Assembly (NCBI RefSeq): GCF_019973375.1
Contig: NZ_BPTV01000001.1
Coordinates: forward strand, 2,598,387-2,662,386
Length of the DNA: 64,000 nucleotides
Direction: 5' to 3'
From: Prevotella lacticifex
Lineage (GTDB): Bacteria > Bacteroidota > Bacteroidia > Bacteroidales > Bacteroidaceae
The notes under the pieces are model-generated. The model was not told the origin of the DNA. It saw only the letters and a program-made list of their open reading frames with translations, and did no database searches. Below, piece by piece: positions 26,717 to 36,580 of the stretch (positions within the stretch are counted from its first letter, which is position 1; each line of letters begins with the position of its first letter). The translations under genes and the position numbers were made by a program.

Positions 26717-27813
26717 ATCAACTTTAGAACCTCGTCGGCGATGACGTCGGCAGAGTTCTTCAGTCCCATTTTCTTTACATTCTCGCTGAGGCTCCGCAAC
26801 TTGTCGTCATCGTTGACGGTCTTGACGGCGAGAGGCAGCAACTTGTCGGGGGCCTCAGCATCCTCAACATAGAGCGCGGCCTGACGGTTGACGAGTGCCA
26901 TAGCGTTCTTGCGCTGATGATCTTCAGCCACATTAGGACTCGGCACGAGGATTGTCGGTTTGCCGATAAGCTGGAACTCACTGATGGAGCTGGCTCCCGC
27001 ACGGCTGATAACGAGGTCGGAAGCCTTATAAGCCGCACCCATATCGCTGATGAAGTCGAGGACCTTCAGGTTGGGAACATCCTTATCCTTCATGAATTCC
27101 ATTATCTTGGCATTATAGTATTTTCCTGTCTGCCAGATGAACTGGAGTCCGCTCTCGGCCACGATATCGAGGTGACGCTGTACGCTCTCGTTCATGGTAC
27201 GGGCACCAAGACTTCCGCCTACGATGAGAATTGTCTTCTTGTCGGGTTCCAGTCCGAAACTCTCTCTGGCCTGTTCCTTAGTCAAAGGCGAGTCGAGAAC
27301 ATTCTGTCTGACTGGGTTTCCCGTCATGATAATCCTGTCGGCAGGGAAGAAACGGTCCATACCCTCGTAAGCAACGCAAATCTTCTGTACCCTCTTGGCT
27401 AAGAGTTTGTTGGTTACTCCGGCATAAGAGTTCTGTTCCTGGATAAGGCACGGTATTCCCATTTTGGAGCATTCATACAGTGTTGCGCCACTGGCATAAC
27501 CACCGACTCCTACGGCCACCATCGGCTTGAAGTCCTTGATAATTTTCCGAGCCAGCCTAAGACTCTTCATGAGGTCCCACAGCACACTGATGTTCTTCAG
27601 CTTATGAGCGCGGTTGAAGCCCTTGATGGGCAATCCCTTAATCTCATATCCCGCAGCAGGCACGCGCTGCATCTCCATCCGTCCTTCTGCTCCCACAAAG
27701 AGAATCTTTGCCTCCGGATGCTTTGCCTTGATGGCATTGGCTATTGAAACGGCGGGGAAAATGTGTCCTCCCGTACCTCCTCCGCTGATTATGACTCTAA
27801 GTTCCTTGTCCAT
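26710..27813 (-). CDS. murG: UDP-N-acetylglucosamine-N-acetylmuramyl-(pentapeptide) pyrophosphoryl-undecaprenol transferase
   Basis: Makes lipid II from lipid I on the inner face of the inner membrane (GT28 family). The start is set at MDKELRVIISGGGTGGH (27813), giving 367 residues; a longer frame to 27879 adds an AT-rich extension without family support. Signatures: SGGGTGGHIFPAVSIANAI, VGVGGYASGATLYECSKMGI, LIVGGSLGARTMNESV, and the acceptor motif SRAGASSISEFQLIGKPTIL with VAEDHQRKNA. Confidence 0.97.
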   Translation of the reverse strand: MDKELRVIISGGGTGGHIFPAVSIANAIKAKHPEAKILFVGAEGRMEMQRVPAAGYEIKGLPIKGFNRAHKLKNISVLWDLMKSLRLARKIIKDFKPMVAVGVGGYASGATLYECSKMGIPCLIQEQNSYAGVTNKLLAKRVQKICVAYEGMDRFFPADRIIMTGNPVRQNVLDSPLTKEQARESFGLEPDKKTILIVGGSLGARTMNESVQRHLDIVAESGLQFIWQTGKYYNAKIMEFMKDKDVPNLKVLDFISDMGAAYKASDLVISRAGASSISEFQLIGKPTILVPSPNVAEDHQRKNAMALVNRQAALYVEDAEAPDKLLPLAVKTVNDDDKLRSLSENVKKMGLKNSADVIADEVLKLIK

Positions 27814-27971
27814 TTTATTGGTAATTTCGTATTTTCCCGCAAAGATAATAATATTTTCTCTGTTATAGTAATTTTGCAAGCAATTTATTTCTCACCGTGA
27901 TGCCGACAGCACCGCTTTTCATCATAAGTCGCACTGATTTAGCCCGTTTGCTGCATCGCGCCTTAGGAGCG

Positions 27972-29252
27972 TCATTCGTCGTCGGCATCACCGTTCGAGG
28001 CAACCACCGGCGACTTCTGTTTCTTCTTTGCCGACCGGCTCACACTGAGTATTGCACCCATGTAAATACAGTTTATTACGCTCGACGTACCGCCTTTACT
28101 GATTAGCGGCAGCGGCTGTCCGGTGACAGGAGCCAGTCCCACAGCCACCATCATATTGAACAGAGCCTGCGTGACGAGCAGCAGAGTCAAACCCATGATG
28201 AGAAAGGCCGGGAACGCGTTCTCGCACCGTCGCGCTATCCTCCCAGCCCTGAAGAGCAGGACTATATATAGAAAGGCCACCACAATAGCCCCCTCGATAC
28301 CCATTTCCTCGATGATTATGGAGTAGATGAAATCGGAGAAAGCCTGCGACAGGAAATCGCGTTCCTCCGAGTTTCCCGGCCCCTTTCCTATGATATTCGA
28401 CGACGCAATGGCTATATTAGCATGAGCGACTTGCGCGTCCTTATCGAGGTCATACTGCTCCGGCGGTACTTTCTCGAACGACGCGAACTTCTCAATACGC
28501 GCCTTCCACGTGTCGGCACGATGGAAAAGTTTGGCTATCAGACCACGGTTCTCCTCCTTGCCCTGGACCGTCTGCTCGGTGAGATTATTCTTCGGGTCGC
28601 TTTCCTTCACGTTGTCGGCATTTCCGACGAGTAGGACCATTAGCAGCACAAACACCACGGCACCTACGACAGCGGCAAGAGTGCGAAGAAGAAGTTTCCT
28701 CGGTACAAGTCCGATAAACATCATCATGTACACCACGGAGAATAAAAGTATTGCCGTAGAAAGATTCTCCAAGGCTATAGGCGAGATGAGGGCCACACAT
28801 ATACACATGATATACTTATACGCCTTTGTATCAGCACCTTTCGGCGTTTGCATAGCACTGAGAATCTGCGCCACCGCAAGCACAACGGTACCCTTGGCAA
28901 GTTCCGAGGGCTGAAACTGGACACCGAACAGCGAAAGCCACCGGCTCGCTCCGTTCGTCGACTGTCCCGCTATCAACACGATTATCAGGGTGATAAAAGA
29001 GATGAAGATAAGTACCGGCGTAATCAGCTTGAAATACTTACACGGAACGTTGAGCACACAAATCATACACCCCGTACCGAATGCGAGAATACCAGTGTGA
29101 TAGAGTATTGGACTCCAGAAGTTACCACCCTTATACGACAGCGAGCTGGAGGCCGAGTAGACCTCCACGATGCTGATCATACAGAGGAAGAAGAACACCA
29201 TCCATATAACCTTGTCACCCTTGAAAATATTTCCAAGTGTCTTATTGTTCAT
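27972..29252 (-). CDS. ftsW: Septum peptidoglycan polymerase FtsW (SEDS family)
   Basis: Multi-pass membrane glycosyltransferase that polymerises lipid II at the septum with its partner FtsI. It has 426 residues and about ten membrane helices. SEDS hallmarks: WLSLFGVQFQPSELAKG (catalytic-loop region), SDFIYSIIIEEMGIEGA and GLAPVTGQPLPLISKGGTS. A soluble loop of about 80 residues lies between about 210 and 300 (DPKNNLTEQTVQGKEENRGL), longer than in E. coli. The end is basic (SRSAKKKQKSPV). Confidence 0.95.
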   Translation of the reverse strand: MNNKTLGNIFKGDKVIWMVFFFLCMISIVEVYSASSSLSYKGGNFWSPILYHTGILAFGTGCMICVLNVPCKYFKLITPVLIFISFITLIIVLIAGQSTNGASRWLSLFGVQFQPSELAKGTVVLAVAQILSAMQTPKGADTKAYKYIMCICVALISPIALENLSTAILLFSVVYMMMFIGLVPRKLLLRTLAAVVGAVVFVLLMVLLVGNADNVKESDPKNNLTEQTVQGKEENRGLIAKLFHRADTWKARIEKFASFEKVPPEQYDLDKDAQVAHANIAIASSNIIGKGPGNSEERDFLSQAFSDFIYSIIIEEMGIEGAIVVAFLYIVLLFRAGRIARRCENAFPAFLIMGLTLLLVTQALFNMMVAVGLAPVTGQPLPLISKGGTSSVINCIYMGAILSVSRSAKKKQKSPVVASNGDADDE

Positions 29253-29349
29253 TCTATATAACGACTCTTTACCATGTATTCAGCAACAAACCGGCACCAC
29301 TGCTGACAATGGGTCCTGTCAGCAGCGATTTCCGGCCGTTTTTTGTGGT

Positions 29350-30681
29350 CTATAACTTCCTTACGCACTCCTTGAACTGTTCGCCGCGGTCCTCCATATT
29401 CTTGAAGAGGTCGAAGCTTGCGCAGCAAGGACTCAGCAGAACAGTGTCGCCGGGCTCGGCAAGCTCGTGACAAGCCTTCACGCAGTCGGCCATATTATGC
29501 GTGTCGCGCACCGGCAGTCCAAACTTATCGAAGTTGTCATGCAGTTTCTTGTTGTCGGCACCGAGGTACACTAAGGCCTTGCACTTCTGCTTGACGAGGT
29601 CGAAGATATGACTGTAGTCGTTACCCTTGTCCTTTCCCCCGAGGATGAGCACTGTAGGAGTCTTCATGCTCTCAAGTGCATACCAGCACGCATCGACATT
29701 TGTAGCCTTCGAGTCGTTGACATACTGTACACCACCTACCTTGCAGACCTTTTCCAGACGATGCTCCACGCCAGGGAAGTCGCTGAGGCTCTTGCGGATG
29801 CTCTCTTTTCTGATACCAGCAATATTCGAGGCGATACCTGCCGCCAGACTATTGTACAGGTTATGCTTGCCGGTGAGGCTGAGCTGTTCCTGCTCCATAT
29901 TGAATGGTGTAGGCTTCTCAATGGTGTATTGTCCCTGCTCGATGTAAGCAATGCTCCCCTTCTCCTTGAGCTCCGAGAATGGATATACCGAGGCATGGAT
30001 GTCAAATTTCTCCAACTCCTTCTTTATCACAGGGTCATCATTCCAGTAGATGAAAGCGTCCTCAGGAGTCTGGTTCTGAGTAATCCGCATCTTTGCGTCG
30101 GCATAATTCTCGAACTTAAAATCGTAGCGGTCGAGATGGTCGGGGGTAATGTTCAGCAGCACAGCGATGTTGGCCCGGAAGTCGTACATATTGTCGAGCT
30201 GGAACGAACTCAGTTCGATGATGTAGTACTCATGCGGGTCCTCAGCCACCTGCAGAGCCAGACTCTTTCCTATGTTTCCGGCGAGACCGGCATCGTAGCC
30301 TGCACTCTTGAAGATGTGGTATATGAGACTTGTCGTTGTCGTCTTACCATTACTTCCTGTTATACAAACCATTTTCGAGTCGGTATACCTTCCGGCAAAC
30401 TCTATCTCACTGATGATATGTGTGCCTTGCTTCATCAGTTTCTGTATCATCGGAGCCTCCTTAGGTATTCCCGGACTCTTGATAACCTCATCGGCATTGA
30501 GGATTTTCTCCTCAGTGTGATGGCCCTCCTCCCACTCAATATGGTGGTTGTCGAGCATTTCCTTGTACTTGTCCTTAATCTTCGATGTATCCGAGACGAA
30601 AACGTCGAAGCCTTCCTTCTTTGCCAGTACAGCGGCTCCTGCGCCACTCTCACCGGCACCTAAAACTACTATTCTCTTCAT
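29350..30681 (-). CDS. murD: UDP-N-acetylmuramoyl-L-alanine-D-glutamate ligase
   Basis: Adds D-glutamate to UDP-MurNAc-L-Ala. It has 443 residues. Start KRIVVLGAGESGAGAAVLAK, the VIKSPGIPKEAPMI loop, ATP motif CITGSNGKTTTTSLIYH, LSSFQLDNMYDF, LNITPDHLDRYD and the C-terminal YVNDSKATNVDA and LLSPCCASFDLFKNMEDRG motifs are all present. It lies 97 bp before ftsW. Confidence 0.97.
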   Translation of the reverse strand: MKRIVVLGAGESGAGAAVLAKKEGFDVFVSDTSKIKDKYKEMLDNHHIEWEEGHHTEEKILNADEVIKSPGIPKEAPMIQKLMKQGTHIISEIEFAGRYTDSKMVCITGSNGKTTTTSLIYHIFKSAGYDAGLAGNIGKSLALQVAEDPHEYYIIELSSFQLDNMYDFRANIAVLLNITPDHLDRYDFKFENYADAKMRITQNQTPEDAFIYWNDDPVIKKELEKFDIHASVYPFSELKEKGSIAYIEQGQYTIEKPTPFNMEQEQLSLTGKHNLYNSLAAGIASNIAGIRKESIRKSLSDFPGVEHRLEKVCKVGGVQYVNDSKATNVDACWYALESMKTPTVLILGGKDKGNDYSHIFDLVKQKCKALVYLGADNKKLHDNFDKFGLPVRDTHNMADCVKACHELAEPGDTVLLSPCCASFDLFKNMEDRGEQFKECVRKL

Positions 30682-30855
30682 AAAGCATAATTCCCGCCTA
30701 ATTAGCGGGCGTAGTACTTATCTTGTTGGACATTCAGTTCCCAAGTCGTATGATGGGACCATCTATTTAATACTCTCATTCTTCCGCGCTCACCGCATCG
30801 GAATCATTGTTGCAACGGCCGCACTCCACTCCATGGAGAGAACGCAGCCCGCTAT

Positions 30856-32127
30856 CTATCTCATCTTCAGGGTGATAATCGTGAGCGCAGCGAGGATTAT
30901 CGTAATAATCCAGAAGCGCACCGTAATCTTACTCTCGTGGACTGCCGAGTGCGGCACTTTGATAAGGTACTTGCAGTCGGGGTCGAGCTGACTGTCGAGC
31001 ACCCGGAAGTTATCGTGTATCGGCGTACGCTTGAAGATGCGCTGTTTCACACCTCTCCGCTTGCCGAGTTTATAGTACCATACCTGCACAATGACGCTCA
31101 GACTCTCGACGAAGAATATACCGCAGAGAATCGGCAGGAGCAGCTCCTTGTGGATGATTATCGCTCCTACGGCAATGATGCCACCTATCGTCAGGCTGCC
31201 GGTATCGCCCATAAACACCTGTGCGGGATAGGCGTTGTACCAGAGGAATCCGATGAGGGCTCCCACGAAGGCGCAGAAGAACACCACAAGTTCCTCCGAC
31301 CCCGGTATGTACATTATATTAAGGTAGGCAGCAAACTGCAAATGGCTGCTTACATAGGCCAATATGCCGAGAGCCACACCAATGATTGCCGAGTTGCCGG
31401 CACACATTCCGTCCATACCGTCGTTGAGGTTGGCACCGTTGGAGACTGCCGTGACGACAAAGATTGTCATGATGACAAACAGAATCCATCCTGCCGCCAC
31501 CTTATACTTACCGCAGAAAGCCATGATACTCGAGTAGTCGAGGTTATGGTTCTTGACAAACGGAATTGTGGTCTTCAGCGTTTTAACAGGTGTCTTGTCG
31601 TGTTTGACGACAATCTCCTGCCCGTTCTGCTGTTGCACCTGGAGGTTGATGTTCGCCTTTACATCGGGTGAGGCCCACAGAACGAGTCCGACAATGAATC
31701 CTATCGTCACCTGCCCAACGATCTTGTACTTTCCTTTCAGTCCTTCCTTGTCGTGATGGAAAATCTTGATGAAATCATCGAGACCGCCGAGGAATCCGAG
31801 CCACACTGTCGTCACTATCATCAGAATGAGATAGATGTTGCGCAGACGGCCGAGGAGAAGCACCGGTACGAGCAGTGCCACAATGATAATTATTCCTCCC
31901 ATCGACGGCACTCCAATCTTATTAACGCCGAAAGGGTCGACCTTTGCATCACGTTGAGTCTCAGTAATCTGCTTACTCTTGAGGAACTTTATGAACTTCT
32001 CGCCGAACCATGCCGAGATGACGAGTGCGAGCACCATCGCCAACAGAGCACGGAAAGAGATGTAGCTCCACAGGTGAGAGCCACTGATGCCGAACTGGTC
32101 GAGCCATCGGAAGATATAGTATAGCAT
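30856..32127 (-). CDS. mraY: Phospho-N-acetylmuramoyl-pentapeptide-transferase
   Basis: Transfers phospho-MurNAc-pentapeptide to undecaprenyl phosphate, making lipid I. It has 423 residues and about ten membrane helices. Family signatures: DPFGVNKIGVPSMGGIIII, DDFIKIFHHDKEGLKGKYKI, NGANLNDGMDGMCAGNSAI and MGDTGSLTIGGIIAV, then the conserved His motif KRRGVKQRIFKRTPIHDNF. It is longer than the E. coli enzyme (360) because of a periplasmic insert of about 60 residues (VKANINLQVQQQNG and on), as in other Bacteroidetes. Confidence 0.97.
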   Translation of the reverse strand: MLYYIFRWLDQFGISGSHLWSYISFRALLAMVLALVISAWFGEKFIKFLKSKQITETQRDAKVDPFGVNKIGVPSMGGIIIIVALLVPVLLLGRLRNIYLILMIVTTVWLGFLGGLDDFIKIFHHDKEGLKGKYKIVGQVTIGFIVGLVLWASPDVKANINLQVQQQNGQEIVVKHDKTPVKTLKTTIPFVKNHNLDYSSIMAFCGKYKVAAGWILFVIMTIFVVTAVSNGANLNDGMDGMCAGNSAIIGVALGILAYVSSHLQFAAYLNIMYIPGSEELVVFFCAFVGALIGFLWYNAYPAQVFMGDTGSLTIGGIIAVGAIIIHKELLLPILCGIFFVESLSVIVQVWYYKLGKRRGVKQRIFKRTPIHDNFRVLDSQLDPDCKYLIKVPHSAVHESKITVRFWIITIILAALTIITLKMR

Positions 32128-32184
32128 CCTTCTATTTTTATTGTTTTATTCTGAAACGGATTACAAACGCCATCCGAACCGGAT

Positions 32185-33645
32185 TTATTGTTTAATTCCG
32201 AAAATATCACGCAACACCTCGTGGTCGTCGAAGTGGTGTTTCACACCGTTTATCTCCTGATACGTTTCATGACCCTTACCGGCAACGAGAATGACATCGC
32301 CTTTCTGAGCCATCATGCATGCAGTACGTATAGCCTCCTTACGGTCGACAATGGTTACTACCTTTTTCTTCTGCGTGGCGTTGAGACCAGCCATCATATC
32401 GTCGATGATAGCCTGCGGCTCCTCGTCACGGGGATTGTCGCTGGTAAGGATAACCTTATCGCTCTGTTTCACAGCCTCTTGGGCCATGAGTGGGCGCTTT
32501 CCCTTGTCGCGGTGACCACCGGCGCCACACACCGTGATGACGTGTCCGCCCTTGGCATCGAGCACATCGTGGATGGCCCTGAGCACATTCTCCAAAGCAT
32601 CGGGAGTGTGCGCATAGTCGACAATGGCGGTATAGCCGTCGGGCGAAGCTATAGGCTCCAGTCGGCCGTTGACACTCTTCAGTGTACTGAGCACGACGAG
32701 AATATCCTCCGGTTTCTTGCCCAACATCACGGCAGCACCGTAGACAGCGAGCAGGTTGCTGACATTGAACCGCCCTATAAACTGCACGAACACATCCTTG
32801 CCGTCGATTTCGAGGAGCATGCCGTCGAAGTGCTCCTCAAGAATCTTCGCCGTGAAGTCGGCAGCACGCTGAGTGCTATAGGTCTTAACCTCCGCCTTGG
32901 TATTCTGAACCATAATCATGCCGTTCTTATCGTCGGCATTGGTGATGGCGAAAGCCTCCTTGGGCAGTCCGTCGAAGAACATCTTCTTTGCGTTGCGGTA
33001 GTTTTCGAAGGTCTTATGATAGTCGAGATGGTCGCGGGTGAGATTAGTGAAGATACCGCCCACATAGCGCAGTCCGCCAATACGGTGCTGGTGGATGGCA
33101 TGGCTGGAACACTCCATGAACGCATACTCGCATCCGGCATCTACCATCTTGGCTAACAGTTCGTTGAGCTCGATTGGGTCCGGCGTGGTGTGGTCGGCAG
33201 GAATAGCCTCACCGTCGATGTAGTTACACACCGTCGAGAGCAGTCCGGCCTTATAGCCGAACTTACGGAACATATTATATAATAATGTGGCGATGGTCGT
33301 CTTACCGTTCGTTCCTGTCACACCAACGAGCTTCAGTTTCCTCGACGGATCGCCGTAGAACTGCGTGGCTACAGGGCCTACGGCCATCTCCGTCGACTCT
33401 ACCTGCACGTAGGCGACACCCTCTTTGCGCTCCTCCGGCACATCCTCGCAGAGTATTGCAGTAGCACCAAGCTCGAGAGCCTTGGGAATGAACTTGTGGC
33501 CGTCGACCTGCGTACCCCTCATTGCTATGAACAAGTTGCCCGGGGCAACCTTCCGAGAGTCGATATTCACACCGGTCACCTCAGTCTCTGTGTCGCCGAT
33601 GACCTGCAGGGGCTCCACATTTTTAAGCAATTCTGATAGTTTCAT
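32185..33645 (-). CDS. murE: UDP-N-acetylmuramoyl-L-alanyl-D-glutamate-2,6-diaminopimelate ligase
   Basis: Adds the third residue of the stem peptide. The start is set at [12 protein letters not shown] (33645), giving 486 residues, because family members begin there; the frame is open 36 codons further to a position directly after the ftsI stop. ATP loop [20 protein letters not shown]-site [15 protein letters not shown], and the substrate motif [16 protein letters not shown] is the signature for meso-diaminopimelate, as expected for a Gram-negative wall. The carbamylated-lysine region [17 protein letters not shown] is present. Confidence 0.96.
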   Translation of the reverse strand: MKLSELLKNVEPLQVIGDTETEVTGVNIDSRKVAPGNLFIAMRGTQVDGHKFIPKALELGATAILCEDVPEERKEGVAYVQVESTEMAVGPVATQFYGDPSRKLKLVGVTGTNGKTTIATLLYNMFRKFGYKAGLLSTVCNYIDGEAIPADHTTPDPIELNELLAKMVDAGCEYAFMECSSHAIHQHRIGGLRYVGGIFTNLTRDHLDYHKTFENYRNAKKMFFDGLPKEAFAITNADDKNGMIMVQNTKAEVKTYSTQRAADFTAKILEEHFDGMLLEIDGKDVFVQFIGRFNVSNLLAVYGAAVMLGKKPEDILVVLSTLKSVNGRLEPIASPDGYTAIVDYAHTPDALENVLRAIHDVLDAKGGHVITVCGAGGHRDKGKRPLMAQEAVKQSDKVILTSDNPRDEEPQAIIDDMMAGLNATQKKKVVTIVDRKEAIRTACMMAQKGDVILVAGKGHETYQEINGVKHHFDDHEVLRDIFGIKQ

Positions 33646-33753
33646 AATTGTATTTTTTATCTTCTTTATTTTCCCATTTCTGTTTTTTACGACCGTCACC
33701 ATAGCACCGTCAGGAAGGACATCGTCTCCGCCCCACAGTTCCAGGACAGCCAT

Positions 33754-35910
33754 CTATCCTAATTTCAGCCGGCACACCATGCCCCGGCGTATCGGTTCAC
33801 CAGCTCCTATGCTCTGCTGGAGCACACTGCCGCGGCCATCGAGGATGACCTTTATGCCGCGGCTCTCCATTATGTACACCGCGTCGCGGGCTCCCATGCC
33901 GTGCACGTCGGGAACCTCATTGGCCGGCACGACCTTCTCACGCTGAATCTGCAGGCGGCCCGTATTCTCGTCGACGAATCCCCATACAGGGTCACCCGAC
34001 GGGAAGGCACCGCCCCATCCGTTGTTCACACTGAAACCGAGGAGACTGAGCACGTAGTCGGCAGCATGGAGGTTACCGTTATACACCTCAGGCAAGAACG
34101 GGCCGATGGTGTCGCGGGCGTCAGCGGCTTCGAGCTTCAGGCTCTGCGCCATTATTCCTTCGGCGATATTGTGGAACACCACACCACTCATGCCGCCACC
34201 CGATGCCGGCAGTCCGTGTTTCTGTATGCAGACAATGCAACTGTATCGCGGCTCATTGGCTGGGAAGTATCCGGCAAAACTGAGATAGTAGTCGGTGCCG
34301 CCGGTCTTGTAGCCGAGGGCTCCTTTCGACATCTGTGCCGTTCCCGTCTTTCCGGCCACGAGGAATTTATCCGACCCGGCCTTCTTTCCAAGTCCCTGAC
34401 TGACAACATGCTCGAGGATAATCTGCAACTTCTTTATCACCTCCGGCTTTGCAATCTGCTTGCGCTGCACCACCGGCGGGTAGTCGGCGATGACCTGTCC
34501 GTCCTTGACAATCTCCTTCACGAACCTCGGCCTCATCATGCAACCGTTATTGGCGATAGCATTATAGAAGGTGAGGATGGATATCGGCGGACACTGAGTC
34601 TCATAGCCTATGCTCATCCACGGCAGCGTCGTCTTGGTCCAGTTCACATACTGTCCGTTCTTGTTCTTCTTCGGGTAGCGTATGCGCGCCGGCGAGTAGC
34701 CGGGGATAGGAATGTGAAGGTCGTCAGTCAGACCGAAGTTATGGAGGTCCTGGACGTACCGCTCCGGATTGTCGTGATAGTATTTATCGATAATACGGCT
34801 AACGCCGATATTCGAGCTAACGAGCAGAGTCTTAGGCAGATACATACCACCGTAGCCTCCGCGCCGCCAGTTGTGGTCCTTCATATCTCTGCCATACATA
34901 TTCCATACGCCGCCTCCGGTCTCCACATACTCCGTAGTATCGCAGAGTCCGTCGTTGAGAACGGCCATGATGCTGGCGGTCTTAAATACCGAACCCGGCT
35001 CCATGAGGTCACTGACGGCATGGTTGCGGATTTCCCTGTACTCGCCGTCGAAACATTTCTCCATGTTAACGATAGCCTTCACGTCACCCGTTTTCACGTC
35101 CATGACGATGGCCACACCGACACGTCCGTCGATTTCCTTCAACTCATTGATGACGGCGCGCTCAGCGATGTCCTGCATCTGCACATCGATGGTCGTCACG
35201 ATGTCGGCACCGTCGACAGGCGGTGTATCGGTGATATTCAGATACTTAGAGCGTACTTTCCTTCGATGGATGATGCCGTTCGTACCGCGGAGGATGGAGT
35301 CGTACTCCAGTTCGAGTCCGCATCGGGCCGTATCTTTCGCGCCGAACATATCGCCGACGGTGCGCTGGGCCAGCGAACCGAAGGGACGCCGGCGGGCGTT
35401 GAACTCCTCCCAGTGGAAACCGCTCTTGAACTTCGGCAGCCTGAACACCGGCAGGTCCTTAACCTCGGTGAAGGTGCTGTAGTCGATGCGCTCGTCCCAT
35501 ATAGGCCAGTGCTTGCTGCACTTGTTATGGCCCTCGGTGAGGTCGGCCTTGAATTGTGCCGCTGACTTCGACGGGAAGATGCGGTTCAAACCCTGGGCTA
35601 TGGAGTCGAGTTTGACATTCCACAGCGAGTCATTGCCCGTTGTCTTCAGCGTGTTGAAGTCCATGTATATCTTGAACTCCGGCAACGACGATGCCATGAG
35701 CTGTCCATCGCAACTGAGGATATTTCCGCGCACAGGCTTTACCTGCACACTATCCTTCTTCTGTCGCGATGCCACGGCCATCCAGTAGTCCCTCTCGCCG
35801 GTCATGATATAGAAAGCTTTTGCCACCACGGCAATGGCGCCGATGGTAATGAAGAGGCTCAGCAGACCATAGCGCGGGATTATCTTCTTATCGTTGAATT
35901 TACTGCTCAT
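33754..35910 (-). CDS. ftsI: Septal penicillin-binding protein FtsI (PBP3 type) with PASTA domain
   Basis: Division transpeptidase that crosslinks septal peptidoglycan. It has 718 residues. One N-terminal membrane helix (LLSLFITIGAIAVVAKAFYI), a pedestal domain beginning PVRGNILSCDGQLMASS, and the transpeptidase with S307-K310 (PGSVFK), S365-N367 (SSN) and K521-G523 (KTGTAQM). After about residue 655 comes a single PASTA domain (VPDVHGMGARDAVYIMESRG), absent from E. coli FtsI but usual in Bacteroidetes. It overlaps ftsL by four bases. Confidence 0.95.
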   Translation of the reverse strand: MSSKFNDKKIIPRYGLLSLFITIGAIAVVAKAFYIMTGERDYWMAVASRQKKDSVQVKPVRGNILSCDGQLMASSLPEFKIYMDFNTLKTTGNDSLWNVKLDSIAQGLNRIFPSKSAAQFKADLTEGHNKCSKHWPIWDERIDYSTFTEVKDLPVFRLPKFKSGFHWEEFNARRRPFGSLAQRTVGDMFGAKDTARCGLELEYDSILRGTNGIIHRRKVRSKYLNITDTPPVDGADIVTTIDVQMQDIAERAVINELKEIDGRVGVAIVMDVKTGDVKAIVNMEKCFDGEYREIRNHAVSDLMEPGSVFKTASIMAVLNDGLCDTTEYVETGGGVWNMYGRDMKDHNWRRGGYGGMYLPKTLLVSSNIGVSRIIDKYYHDNPERYVQDLHNFGLTDDLHIPIPGYSPARIRYPKKNKNGQYVNWTKTTLPWMSIGYETQCPPISILTFYNAIANNGCMMRPRFVKEIVKDGQVIADYPPVVQRKQIAKPEVIKKLQIILEHVVSQGLGKKAGSDKFLVAGKTGTAQMSKGALGYKTGGTDYYLSFAGYFPANEPRYSCIVCIQKHGLPASGGGMSGVVFHNIAEGIMAQSLKLEAADARDTIGPFLPEVYNGNLHAADYVLSLLGFSVNNGWGGAFPSGDPVWGFVDENTGRLQIQREKVVPANEVPDVHGMGARDAVYIMESRGIKVILDGRGSVLQQSIGAGEPIRRGMVCRLKLG

Positions 35911-36575
35911 TTATCCGGAACTTCTATTATATAAGGTGGACGGTCCGACTGTTTCAGCGCACTGTCGGGACCGTTTTTCAGCGACTCTAACACATGGCTC
36001 TCACGGCTTTTCTCCGTCAGCGTACTGCTTATCGAGAGGGCTTTATACTTAGCGTCCTCGAGTTCGGTGTTGAGTTTGTCAATCTCCAAGAGGTCCTTCT
36101 GCACCTTGTATCGGTTGGTGATGTAGACGACGATGAACCCCACTATGAGCAACATCAGTCCGATGTTGTTGCGCAGCGTCTGGGCCGTGAGGATATCGCC
36201 TCCAAGGATTTTCGCCAGCGTAAAGTTGCTCGAATGTGGGCGCTCGTCCTCGCGGGCCTGGTCAGCAATGGCTTTGCGGAGTTTCTTGTCCGACTCCGTC
36301 TCCTCCTCGCTGCCGTTGTTACCGTTGTCGGCAGTCCCAACTCCCGGGGAGGCTGAAGTAGCGTCACCACTGTCCGTGGCGGCGTCACCAATACTTCCGG
36401 GGGCTACGGCATCGTCCTCAGTGTGGGTACCAACATAATATTCGGCATCGGGGGCCAAGGCCGCTGTGCCGTCAGCACTGTCGTCACCGGTCACCGGCCG
36501 GACAACAACAGAACCGTCCGGGGCCGCCGTGGCCTCGGAACCGTCGATGGGTCGCATGTCTTTGTCGTTGTCCAT
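35907..36575 (-). CDS. ftsL: FtsL-like cell division protein
   Basis: 222 residues between rsmH and ftsI, the place of ftsL. About 120 acidic, low-complexity cytoplasmic residues (EYYVGTHTEDDAVAPGSIGD) precede one membrane helix (NNIGLMLLIVGFIVVYITNR) and a coiled-coil periplasmic part (KVQKDLLEIDKLNTELEDAK). The order helix plus coiled coil fits FtsL; sequence identity with E. coli FtsL cannot be expected. The N-terminal extension fits the long FtsL-like proteins of Bacteroidetes. The stop overlaps the ftsI start (ATGA). Confidence 0.82.
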   Translation of the reverse strand: MDNDKDMRPIDGSEATAAPDGSVVVRPVTGDDSADGTAALAPDAEYYVGTHTEDDAVAPGSIGDAATDSGDATSASPGVGTADNGNNGSEEETESDKKLRKAIADQAREDERPHSSNFTLAKILGGDILTAQTLRNNIGLMLLIVGFIVVYITNRYKVQKDLLEIDKLNTELEDAKYKALSISSTLTEKSRESHVLESLKNGPDSALKQSDRPPYIIEVPDK

Positions 36576-36580
36576 AATAT

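Noticed and set aside
33901..35565. 554-codon open frame on the plus strand across ftsI
   Set aside because: Antisense to the full transpeptidase domain of ftsI, whose SxxK, SxN and KTG motifs are intact. No promoter or sensible product.
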